Assembly (NCBI RefSeq): GCF_963678635.1
Contig: NW_026971241.1
Span: 1-63,410, forward strand
Length of the DNA: 63,410 bases
Origin: Symsagittifera roscoffensis
Lineage: Eukaryota > Xenacoelomorpha > Acoela > Convolutidae
Reading direction: 5' to 3'
Shown here: positions 37,380-48,512 of the stretch, one piece after another
How positions within the stretch are numbered: the first letter of the stretch is position 1
Layout: each line of letters opens with the position of its first letter
Program-made: the position numbers and the translations under genes
The notes under the pieces: model-generated
The model's input: only the letters and a program-made list of their open reading frames with translations
Database searches by the model: none
Told to the model about the DNA's origin: nothing

Positions 37380-37429
37380 ATAGGTCAGTGACCTGCGGTG
37401 CATGGGTGTTAAGGGCTTGATTCGTCAGC

Positions 37430-37447
37430 AATGGCCTGGGGGCCATT
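37430..37447 (+). other. Extra left-end hairpin of M17
   Basis: AATGGCC pairs perfectly with GGCCATT around the loop TGGG. It takes the place of the GTTCC/GGAAC stem found before H1 in A and C modules. Confidence 0.6.
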
Positions 37448-37469
37448 AGCTTCAAGGCATGTGGCACTC

Positions 37470-37506
37470 GCAGAAAAAGAGCACCCGAAGGGTGCTCTTT
37501 TTCTGC
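37470..37506 (+). other. H1 hairpin, family G form (perfect)
   Basis: GCAGAAAAAGAGCACCC pairs at all 17 positions with its complement around GAA. Compared with families A-C, the A/T part of the arm and the loop have changed while pairing is complete. Confidence 0.75.
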
Positions 37507-37697
37507 TCTAATGTCTTGTGAAACGGTATCTGATGAACTTTGTAGGGTGTCACAAAAGCAACGTGACAAAACGTTCTGTATGTGATCAGTAATTGTCAAA
37601 AAAGATTTATGACACTTTCAATGACTGAAGCTACACCTGTTCAGTCTCTAGAGTACTCTAAAACAAAGTTAATTACGTTTTTCTGTGACTCATGAAG

Positions 37698-37737
37698 AGG
37701 ACTGTTTCAACGAAAACAAGTTTTCGGAAACAGTCCT
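37698..37737 (+). other. H2 hairpin, A-D/G form, fully paired example
   Basis: The outer stem AGGACTGTTTC/GAAACAGTCCT has 11 pairs. AA is unpaired on the 5' side. The inner stem CGAAAA/TTTTCG closes the loop CAAG. Every module of families A-D and G has this element except truncated M0, with a few outer mismatches in A, C and D. Confidence 0.8.
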
Positions 37738-38976
37738 AAAATCTTTTTTCGAGCTCATTTTCAAGTAAATGGACTTTCAATTGTGACTAATAGCTGAATT
37801 GGACTTGGAATTCGTCCCAAACAAGTTAAGTTTGTCTCAATTTGATTAGAAACAATAGAAAAGAAAACAATTTTTTTTGTTGATAAAAAATAGTTGAGTC
37901 AGAAACGTTAAATGTCATCTTGTCATCAAATCTTGTCATCAAAAGTCAAAATGTCATCAAAAGTAGATCCATTTGGGTTAAATTACTAGGCTACAAAATT
38001 TGAACCTGTTCAGAATGGTTTTCATGACCAAAGCCGTAAAATTTCCATATTTAGAGAAAAGGCAAAAAAACACCTTTTTGGTTAACTGAAAAAGGTAGAT
38101 AAATCGGTTAAAGTCGTCTTCAAACCTATAGGACCGAAAACTGATCTAATTGAAGTATATATGTAGTGTCCCTTGTAAGGTCACATGCAAAAAATTGAAA
38201 CACTTGTGGTGGCCACTTCAGAAAACAAGACTTTTTTTCGGATTTTGGCCATTTTTATTTGTAGTAAAGTAGTAGTAAGTTACCAGAGAAAAAAAAATTG
38301 TAAAAACCAAAATTTTTATCCAATTTTGACAATTAAATACTCTATACCTACTAAAATGACTATGGCAAGCTCAAATATGCCATCAAAACTCATTTTTTCT
38401 CATTTTTTAAAATTTTTTTTTTTTTGATCTAAAATGTTGAGTCAGAAACGTGAAAAATCATTTTTTTTAAAAAAGTCAAAAAAAGTTGTGCCAATCAAAT
38501 TGTTTCACTAAAGCACACTTTATGAACCTGTTCAGAATGGTTTTCATGTTTAAAGCCAAACTTTTACCCATTTTGAGAAAAGTGGAAAAAACACTTTTTT
38601 AGTTACAAAAAAACCATCATTTTTGTTGCAGTTTTTGAAAAAACTCAAATTTTTGACAAAAAATTTTATCCCAAACCTACATAATTGGGCTCCCAAAGCA
38701 GTCTATTTTTATCCATTCTTCTTCAAAAACCCCAATTTCTCAACCAAAATTGAGTTAATGAGTCATTTTTATCGAAAAACGTGTTTTTTCCCTGTTTTTC
38801 CCCCTTTTTCCCACTATAAGTCAACGCATAACAAAATTTTGGGAAAACGGAGCAAAAGTGTATCCTTAGAATTGTATTTTAGGCCCGCATGCCAATTTTT
38901 ATCGAATTCTATCCCGACAATTTTGAGATCAGCACTTTTTCCGAGCAAATAGTCATACCGTTATAATTCTTTGGCC

Positions 38977-38998
38977 GTTCGGGGCCCCTACCCCAAAC
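38977..38998 (+). other. H3 hairpin, family G form
   Basis: GTT-C-GGGG pairs with CCCC-A-AAC; the loop is CCCCTA. It is the only copy of this form, and the sixth distinct stem carrying the same loop motif. Confidence 0.65.
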
Positions 38999-39036
38999 TC
39001 ACTAAACAAAGACGCCGAAGGCGGACGGCCACCTAG

Positions 39037-40620
39037 ATGTTTTTGTGGCCCCGCTTTTTTGTGACTTTTGACGAGTAGGTTCCGCTGGGGGCGGAGCAGG
39101 GGAACGCTAAACGCACTCGCAAAAAAGACCACCCTCCGGGTGCTCTTTTTTTGCTCGAAAGTCTTGTGAAACCATTTGGAACTGTAAGTATTGGAAGCAG
39201 TTACAAACAAAACTTTATGCATCTTTGTGATCATAGTCACAAGTGGTTTTCGACAGCTTCTATAACTCAATCTTGACATGATCTATTTCTAAAATGGCCA
39301 GAATAAAGTGATTTTACGTTTTTCAATGATTCTTGAAGAGGACTGTCTCAACGAAAACAAGTTTTCGGAAACAGTCCTGGTAACTTATTTTTGATCTCGT
39401 TTTCGAGTCTATCGACTTTCAGTCGTAATTAGTAGGCTAACAGGACCTATATTAGGTATTAAAAAGATTGAGTTTGTATCAAAAGCAAGAGATACAAAAA
39501 CATGAAAAAAGTTCAAAAAATTTCAAAAATTTAAAAAATTTGAAAAAATTTTCCAAAAAACTTGATTTTTTGTTTTGTCATAAAATAACAAAAAATTGAC
39601 GTAAAATGAACTTTCAATAGTCCATTTTGACTAATTTTTACGATTCAAGCACATTTTAACTTAATAACAACATTAAAAAAACCACTGGAAAGGGTGTTTT
39701 TCAGCAAACGCCCTTTTTGACCACACCTACGAAATTCATAACTTTTTATCTAACAAATATAGAGACCTCGGGTTTTTTTCATTGTAATGGGCATACTATA
39801 TACTACCTCTCGCGTGCTGAAACGAACAATTTTTCTTTTTAATTTTTCCCGCAATTTCGAATTAGGGCGTTTTTTGGCTATTTTTGGTCCTTTTGGGCGG
39901 TAAAAAGTCAAACTTAGAGACAACTGTCAAAAAATCTGTTATCACATGATAGAGTCAACATGCCATGGCGTACCAAATAGTGTCCTGATTCAGACCAAAA
40001 TTGCCCTCTAATTGTCCGTGGGGGGAGGAAATTGAAAACTTTTATTTTTGGCGGGAAAATTTGAAATTTTTCAAAAAAACATTTACTCCACAGACAACGG
40101 TTTTAAACTAATGTTGGCATGGCACACAATTTATTGCTTCATAACTAGGGTCGATTTCTGCCGGGAACATTGATTTTTTAAAAAAATGACCAAAATTTTT
40201 GTTGCATTTTTTCAAAAAAATCAAAATTTTGAGAGAAAAAAAGTTTAAAAATCCTACATATTTAAGCTCCCCAAACTGTCTACTTTCATCCATTCCCTAT
40301 CAATATAACCCATTTTCTCAACCAAAATCGAGTTATGGGGCCAAAAAGTCAAAAAACGTGAAAAAACGACATTTCACGCCCATTTTCGCCCCAAAAGTAC
40401 CTCACAAAATGTTTTTTCGGAAAAACGTCACAAGAGTTTTCGTCTTATCTCAAAAAGTTTCAGGGGGGTTGGCAAAATTTCAGAGAGATCTGACCTACAG
40501 TTTTCGAGAACTTGACTTTTTCTGCAAGAAAAGAATAAAAGGTAAATGTTCCTTCGAACCGACGGGGCCCCCTTCCCCTGTCTCTACTGAACGCCGAAGC
40601 CGGATGCGGCGGCCACCTAG
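39037..40620 (+). repeat. Module M18, family A
   Basis: Complete, 1584 bases. The left end is ATGTTT TTGTGGCCCC. H1 is at 39119-39154 (same mismatch as M4), H2 at 39339-39378 and H3 at 40561-40582. It is a near copy of M4. The open frame 40199-40795 runs from a TTG codon through H3 and the junction into M19, which argues against a protein. Confidence 0.8.
40561..40582 (+). other. H3 hairpin, family A/C form
   Basis: GAC-GGGG pairs with CCCC-T-GTC, with one bulged T; the loop is CCCCCTT here and CCCCTT in family C. The downstream GCCG-GATG-CGGC can form a second small stem 6 bases before CTAG. Confidence 0.65.
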
Positions 40621-42213
40621 TTGTCACTGTGGCCCCGCTTTATCAGTGTCTTTTGAAGAACAGGTTCCGCGGGGGGCGGAGCAGGGGAACGCTAAACGCA
40701 CTCGCAAAAAGGAGCACCCTCCGGGTGCTCTTTTTTTGCTCGAAAGTCTTGTGAAACGGTTTGGAACTGTAAGTATTGGAAGCAGTTACAGATAAAACTT
40801 TCTGCATCCTTGTGCTCATAGTCACAAGTGGTTTTCGAGAGCTTCAATAACTCAATCTTGACATGATCTATCTCTAAAATAGACTAAATTAAGTGATTTT
40901 AAGTTTTTCAATGATTCTTGAAGAGGACTGTCTCAACGAAAACAAGTTTTCGGAAACAGTCCTGGTAACTTAGTTTTGATCTCATTTTTGAGTCTATTGC
41001 CTTCAAATTGTGATTAGTAGGGTAACGGGACCTATATTATGTCCTAAAAAGATTGAGTTTGTGTCAAAAAGATGAAAGGCAAGAGAAAAAAAACATTAAA
41101 AAAGTATTAAAAATTTCAAAAAATTAAAGAAATTGAAAATTTTTTCCAAAACACTCGGTTTTTTGTTTTGTCATAAAATAACAACAAAATGACGTAAAAT
41201 GGACTTCAAATAGTGCATTTCGACTAGTTTTTACGATTCAAGCACATTTTAACTTAATCATAACATTCAAAAAACCACTGGAAAGGGTGTTTTTCAGCAA
41301 ACGCCCTTTTTGACCACACCTACGAAATCCATAACTTTTTATCTAACAAAGATAGAGACCTCGGGTTTTTTGCATTGTAAAAAGCATCCTAAGGCTCATC
41401 TGTCGCACGTAAAAATCATTAAAATTTCTTTTTAATTTTTCCCGCAATTTCGAATTAGGGCGTTTTTTGGCTATTTTTGGTCCTTTTGGGCGATAAAAAG
41501 TCAAATTTAGAGACATCTGTAAAAAAAAATGTTATCACATGATAGAGTCAGCTTGCCATGGCTTACCAAATAGTGTCCTGAGTGAGACCAAAAATGCCCT
41601 CTAAATGTCCGTGGGGGGAAGAAATTGAAAATTTTAATTTTTGGCGGGAAAATTTGAAATTTTTCAAAAAAACATTTACTCAGCAGAAAACGGCTTTAAA
41701 CTAATGTTGGCATGGCACGCATTTTTTGCCTTCATAACTAGGGCCGATTTCCGCCGGGAACATTGATTTTTCAAAAAAATGACCAAAAATTTTGTTGCAT
41801 TTTTTCAAAAAAATCAAAATTTTGAGAGAAATAAAAGTTCCCAATCTTACATATTTAAGCTCCCCAAACAGTCTACTTTCATCCATTCCCTATCAATATA
41901 CCCCATTTTCTCAACCAAAATCGAGTTATGGGGCCAAAAAGTCAAAAAACGTGAAAAAACGACATTTCACGCCCATTTTCGCCCCAAAAGTACCACACAT
42001 AATGTTTTTTCGGAAAAACGTCACCAGAGTTTTCGCCTTATCTCAAAAAGTTTCAGGGGGGTTGGCAAAATTTCAGAGGGATCTGACCTACAGTTTTCGA
42101 GAACTTGACTTTTTCTGCAAGAAAAGAATAAAAGGTAAATGTTCCTTCGAACCGACGGGGCCCCCTTCCCCTGTCTCTACTGAACGCCGAAGCCGGACGC
42201 GGCGGCCACCTAG
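40621..42213 (+). repeat. Module M19, family A
   Basis: Complete, 1593 bases. The left end is the TTGTCACTG type. H1 is at 40704-40739, H2 at 40924-40963 and H3 at 42154-42175. It is nearly identical to M1, and like M1 it lies between an A and a B module. This is the one case where a close pair shares neighbour families, so a small block duplication is possible here. Confidence 0.8.
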
Positions 42214-43837
42214 GGGGCAGGGTTGTGTGGTCTATTCTCGACTTTAGTTACTTGCATTGCGTGGGGAAGAAAACGAACAGCGCTCAACGCACTCGCAGAA
42301 AGAGCACCCTGCGGGTGCTCTTTTTGCTCGAGAACTGTAAGTCGATTTAAATCTTACATATTTCGTCCGAAATTTAACTTTTTTTCTAGTTGTTCTCAGT
42401 TAAACTCCCATGATACCTCAAATTGTATTCCTGGAAGGGCATTTTTATAATTCACTCTGTGGCTCGATCAATTAACTACCAAATACGTTTTGATTTACGA
42501 AATGGACTGTTTCAACGAAAACAAGTTTTCGGAAACAGTCCAAATTTTAAATTATGATCCCAAATACAAACAAAGAGAAATCTAATGCGTTGGTTAAACT
42601 TACAGAGCCCAGCCCATGTCTTTGTGTTTATTGACTGTTCAAACACATAACAACTATGTTAAAAACAATATTATTAAAATAAAAACAAAACAAATAATCG
42701 AGAAAGAAATTTAAGTTTATCAAAAAAATATGCAAAAAAAAATCACTTATTTCTTTTTTTAAGTATCACAAAAACCTCAGTTTGAAAAAGATGATACCTG
42801 AGAGGCCCGTTTTGACGCGTTACTACAGTTTAGGCACGTTTTGACTTCGCAACTCACAATGATCGATTAACTTTTACGTTTGTTTTACAAACACGCTTTT
42901 TTTACCACAATCAAAATTTCATTACTTCTAAACCTCTTGAACAAATTGATGAAAATTTTTGCATCAAAACTAACTTGTCAAGGGTTTTTGAGGTATATAA
43001 AAATTGTCTCCAGTTAAATAATGATTTTTTGGCTAATTTTTGAAAAAAAATTAAAAAATTTGACAAAAAAAAATTTTTTTTTTCAGATTTGGCGATCAAA
43101 AAGTGCCTTCTATGATGGACCAGCAAAAAATTTGTTTTCAGGTCATAAGTTTGGCTCACTAGGGTATACAAACTGGCAAAATGTTTATAATAAAAAAGTT
43201 TAGAAGAACAGTGATTTTTTGAAAAAAAAAGAAAAAAAAGTAAAAAAATCAGTTTTTGGCGGGAAAATTCTCAAAAAATCAAAAATCAAGTTTTCTCTCT
43301 CTTTACTGCAATGAATTAATTCGGCCACGACAATCATTTTTTGTGATCAGTAAAAATGTCGAAAAACGACCGGAACATTGACTTTTTTGAAATTTGACAA
43401 AAAACTTCAAAAAAACCGCAAAAAAACATCAAAAATCTCGAAAAAATTGCTGAAAAAATTTTGGCAAACAATACACCATTCGATTCCCTTAACTGTGCTT
43501 GTGTCCAAAAAAAACATCACTTTTTCGCATTTTCTCAACCAAAATTGATTTATTGGGGCATTTTTGAAAAAAATCGTGATTTTGACCAAAAAAAACGCCC
43601 CTTTTTCCCCAAAAAGTGCAACTCATAACATTATTTCGGAAAAACGCCTTCCCAAGTTATATCTTAGAATTTTGTCCTCTACCTACATGCAAAGTTTGAA
43701 GAAATTCTATACTGCCGTTTTCGAGAACTTGAATAATTTTTTTTTTTTCCTATTTAGGTATTTTTTCTAGTTGACCGGCAAGGAAACCCTACCCTTGCCT
43801 AAAGGATTCACAAAGCCGGACCGCGACGACCACCTAG
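42214..43837 (+). repeat. Module M20, family B
   Basis: Complete, 1624 bases. H1 is at 42295-42327, H2 at 42503-42542 and H3 at 43777-43799. The first 25 bases match M2 (TGTGGTCTATTCTC), while the right part matches M6 (ATTGATTTATTGGGGC), suggesting a mosaic between those two subtypes. Confidence 0.8.
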
Positions 43838-46054
43838 CACCCTCAAGGTCACGTGTTGGATTTTTGTTTTTGGTATTTTCTGAAATCAAAAGAGAGCGTG
43901 GTCATGCATCGACATCATGTGCTCAAGCAAATACGTGGACTTCTACGCATTCCCATTGGCAATGCGCCCTTCGGGCGCAAATGCCAATGCTCAATTAATT
44001 CTGGCAGGTAAAAATTTTTTAAAGAATAATTCTGATGAATTTTAACTTAAACTACCACCAAAAAACGGATAGATTTCAAAGTGTGAAACAATCAAGTTTT
44101 TGCTAATACCGAGCATGCAGTGAGACTGATTTCAGCAAAAATAAAATGGAAAATGAAGGAAATGGAAAGAAAAAAATTGTTCAAAATAAGAATGCATTAT
44201 CAAAAACTTATTTGATCTCCGCTAATGCCATAAATCCGATCAAACTGATTCCAGATTTTACGCGTAGAGTTAACGGTTACGGCTGCTCCCTCTACAGGTC
44301 CCAGAGGGACCGAGTGAGCATCCTACCTCGATCCAGGATAACGGATAGTTGTTTTTAATTTTTCACAAAATTTTTTTCACTAATGCTTGTTTTTAATTCC
44401 TCATGAAAAGCTGTATAAATTTTTAAAAAATTGATTTTATTAATCAATGCTTCAAAGATCCAAGAACAACTGATGTTAGGGGGTTACAAATGCGGTTGGT
44501 GAAAACTAGTAAGGGATAATGATGAGAAAAATTGTAGGTTTTCTAATGAATTTAAAAACAGTTTTTTTCTTTTTTCTTTTGTAAATCGGGAGAAATGAAT
44601 CAGTTTTTTTTGTTTTCCTCGCACGACCCACTGTTCTTAAGTAATGAAGATTCCTGTTCTAGCCGTTTATAACACTTTGGCAGAAACAACATCAATATGA
44701 TGTAAAATGTTTTAAAAAAGAGAAAAAATTAAAAATTATGTTTTTTTTTAAAAAAGTCAAAAATTTGTAATTTTCAAAATTGAAAAAAAATGAAAAATAA
44801 TTGCCTATTACGATTCAGCGTACCCAACTTAGTGGGTCTAGCATTTTAAATTACCAAAAAATGTTGAAAATTGTAGATTTTATGAAGTTTTCATTCTGGC
44901 TATGTTTCCTTGTCGCCTCCACTTAAGGCACCTTTGAGCCAACTTGAGAAACTGGAACCTAAACAAGCTATGCAGATAGTCTGAATGAGCCATTTTTAGC
45001 TTGATAAATTGCCTGGAAGAAAAAAAAAATCCAGAAAAGAAAGAAAATTTTGAACTTTAACCTTTTTTCTTCTTCAAATGGCGATACTTAGAATAATTTT
45101 TCAGCTGAAAAGTTCAAAAAAAATCAAAAAATTCGAATTTTGAAATTTTTTAAAAAAAATCTCATCAGTCTGTTTATTGGAGTCTTCGAGGTTTTTGGAG
45201 ACCTTATCTGGCGACTAACAACAAGTGGATCACTAATTTTAAAATTTTGAGAAAGGTCAAAAAAACATGTTTTTTCGACTTTTTTGACAGAATTCCGAAA
45301 GCAATATCTTGGCTAAAAACAAGAATGAGGGCCTAAAATTAGTACAAACAGTACTCCCACATAAGGTACATTAGGGTGGAAACAAAAAATTTACTCTGAC
45401 TCAATAATCGTTTTTTAACTTTATTTCTGAACAAGAAATTGAAAAGAAATCAAAAACTTAAAAATTTTTTGAAAAAAATGATTGTTTTGAAAAAGTGCCA
45501 ATTTTTAGCTGAAACTTTTCATTTTAGCTAAGAAAACCAGAGCAATGCCCTTTAAGCTCAATTAAATTAATATAGCAAATTGTTTTCAAGTTTTTTCGTT
45601 AAAGCCTTTCATTTTGAAAAAGTATTCAAAAATGGGTAAAAAAAAGTCAAAAAAATCAGTTTTCTCCGATTCAAAAACCTCCACTACCATGATGATTAGT
45701 GCATTAGATAGGACTGCTGAGATCAATTTAGACGTTTTTTCATAAGTATATCGAAATTTTTACTTATTTTTGAGAATTAAGCAAAATAAAAACTTTTCCC
45801 AAATTGGGCAAAAAGCCCAAATTAGCCCAAACACCTGTTAAAAATTGTTGGGTCAAAAAATCACAAAAGGAAACCCCTATTCGTTTGACATTTTAGGGCC
45901 GCATGCAAAAAATTAGACCAATCTAACCTGACAATTTCGAGAATCGACTTTTTTGTCAAAATTCTCTAAAGACCAATTTAGGGAGATTACTTGTACCGGT
46001 GGGGGCCCTACCCCACCTAAAAAATTTTTGAAATGCTGGAACGCGGCCACCTAG
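43838..46054 (+). repeat. Module M21, family F
   Basis: Complete, 2217 bases. H1 is at 43954-43989, H2 at 44285-44319 and H3 at 45998-46017. Here H1 reads CATTGGCAATGCGCCC against GGGCGCAAATGCCAATG, the best-paired F example (ATTGGC where others have ATTCGC). It is a near copy of M14. Confidence 0.8.
43954..43989 (+). other. H1 hairpin, family F form (best paired)
   Basis: CATTGGC/GCCAATG and GCGCCC/GGGCGC pair around TTC, separated by a small internal loop. It lies 116 bases from the left boundary and resembles the hairpin tips of H1 in other families. Confidence 0.7.
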
Positions 46055-48512
46055 CCGGTCAGGTCTGCGTCCCACCCGCCCTCCGTGACTAATCTTGCTT
46101 CCGAGAAATATCAATTGTTTCACCTTTACCCCATCTCAGGTCAGTTACTCTTGAAAAAAGTCCTACTTGAAACGTTCGCATTCACTTTGCCCCCTACGGG
46201 CGCAATGGTGAAGCCCATTTTTTCTTCTCACTGAACTTCTTCTCCGAACAGTTCACATAAAACATTACTATGGTTTTATCTAAAATTTGCCGTGTCCAGC
46301 TGCGACTCCGACTTTTTTCACGTCACTGGTGTTCCAACAACAGGACCACATGAGATTCCCATTCAGATACTGTCTCAATTTTGAAAAAACTGATTTGATT
46401 TTTTTGCCGTTTTTCGTAAAATAAACTAATTACTTCATTCGAATTGAAAAAAAATACCGAAAAACACTTAAAGATAGCAAGACATTATTGTGACTGTCGT
46501 CTATATCTGTTCTCTTTGTTCGAGGTCAATGATGCTCCCTAAGTGGGACCACAAGGGTCCCAGGGAGCATCAGTAAAGGCTTTGGATAGTATGCCATTTT
46601 TGATTAAGAAAAAATCTTTGGCCAATTGTGTTTTTTTTCACAGTCCCTTATCCACTGCAAATGTAAAGACTAATTTTTGTTTGAAGTTTTAAAAAATAAT
46701 AATAACCTTTTTCATTTGTGATGACTCGTATTACTCATAAATCAATGGAAGACTCTGACTAACCTTCTCAAGCATGAAAATACATTAAAAAAAAATTCTG
46801 GTTATTTCAGACTGCTTTTTTGTTAAATTTCAGATAGATTTTGAAAACTCTTTCTTCAAATTGTATGTCTGCCGAAAAAGAACAAAAATTACAAACTGAA
46901 ACCATTTTGGTTAAATTAAGGCTCTTCACCCACCAAACTCGAAATTGCGAAGCTGAAACGAACAATCGACAACCCATTTTATAAGTTTTGTTTTATTTTT
47001 TTAAAACATGTGTCATATATTTTCAAAAGCAATTTATTAAAGTTTCAATTTTTACCAGAAAAGTAAGTCCGAAAAAAAAACAGATTTTTAAATACTGTCA
47101 AAAAATAAGGTGGCAAGTAGTTTTACCAATGGAATCATAGTATATGATTAAGTTCAAAATAGTTTTCATTACCATTGACTAGACGCTTACTCAATTTGAG
47201 AAATGTCGTTAATAACTTTTTTGGAAACATAAAAAACGGATAATGGAAAAATTTTCTTCAAACTTATAGAAAAGAATTTTATGAGAAAAACCATTACTAA
47301 TATCACGAGTAGATTCAGGCCACATGCAAAATTTCAGCAGAAACACTCAAGCAATTTTGAGAACGAAACAATTGTTCCAGAAATTGACAAAGTAGTATAT
47401 ACACCAATTTTACCATAAATCGTCAAAATAAAAAAATCGCAGAAACTACAAATTTTATCCAATATTGACTTTTAAATACTCTATACCGACTAAATTGACT
47501 ATGGTAAGCTCGAATCAACCATCAAAAACCATTTTTAATCGTTTTGAATTTTTTAAGTTTTTTTCCATCAAAAAGTTGAGTCAGAAATGGGAAAAATGTT
47601 TTTTTTTCAGAAAAACAAAAAAAGTTGTTCAAAATCAACTAAAAATCTAAGCCACATTTTTTGAACCTGGTCAGAATGGTTCTGGTGACCGAAGCCGTAA
47701 AAAGTGCCCAATTCGAGGAAATTCGAAAAAACTCTTTTTTCAGCACTTTGAAAAAGTGGAAAAATGTAAAAAATAGTCTTCAAACAAATAGGATGAAAAA
47801 GTGATCAGTAAAAGCATCGATGCCGTGTCAAATGAGGATCGCATGCCAATTTTTGAAACAATCCAACGGGTTTTTTTTAAGAACGAAACCATTTTTTGAC
47901 AATTTTAGTAGTAGTATTTACACTAATTAGTACCATATATGGTCAAAATTCAAAAATACAAAAAACTACAATTTTTATCCAATTTTTACCTTCAAATACT
48001 CTATACCCACTAAATTGACTATCGGGAGCTCGAATCAACCATCAAAAACCACTTTTAATCACTTTCAAAATTTTTCATTTTTTAAATCAAAATGTTGAGT
48101 CAGAAATAGGAAAAAACATTTTTTTTCAAAAAGTCAAAAAAAGTTGTCCCAATTGAATAAACTCACTAATCCACACTCTATGAACCTGTTCAGAATGGTT
48201 TTCATGACCAAAGTCGTAAAAAGAACCCAATTTGAGAAACTTCGAAAAATCACCTTTTAGTTAACTCAAAAAAGTGGAAAAATCGGGTAAAATGGGCTTC
48301 AAACCGATAGGATCGAAAAGTGACCTTTATAAGATATGATTGCCGTGTCAAATTAGGGCCGCATGCAAAAATTTAGAGAAATTCAACGAAACGTTTTTGA
48401 GAACTCGACAAATTTGGTCGTTTTGTTAAAGGTTAAATTTTAAGAATTTTTTTGTCCGGAAGGGGCCCCTTCCCCTTCCTAAATGCTTTTTATGCTACAC
48501 GCGACCATCTAG
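46055..48512 (+). repeat. Module M22, family E
   Basis: Complete, 2458 bases. The left end is CCGGT CAGGTCTGCG, the M11 type. H1 is at 46181-46212, H2 at 46530-46572 and H3 at 48458-48479; the right end is CATCTAG. It is 19 bases shorter than M10 and M26, partly from a small deletion near 47305 (ATCACGAGTAGATTC). Confidence 0.8.

Larger units (their letters stand above)
37380..39036 (+). repeat. Module M17, family G (single copy)
   Basis: Complete, 1657 bases, the only member of its family. The left end is ATAGGT CAGTGACCTGCGG, containing the palindrome AGGTCA-G-TGACCT. An extra hairpin (37430-37447) precedes a perfect H1 (37470-37506). H2 at 37698-37737 is fully paired. The body is mostly family C-like, but the right end is unique: H3 at 38977-38998 and a CGCC-GAA-GGCG hairpin at 39013-39023. 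Confidence 0.8.
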
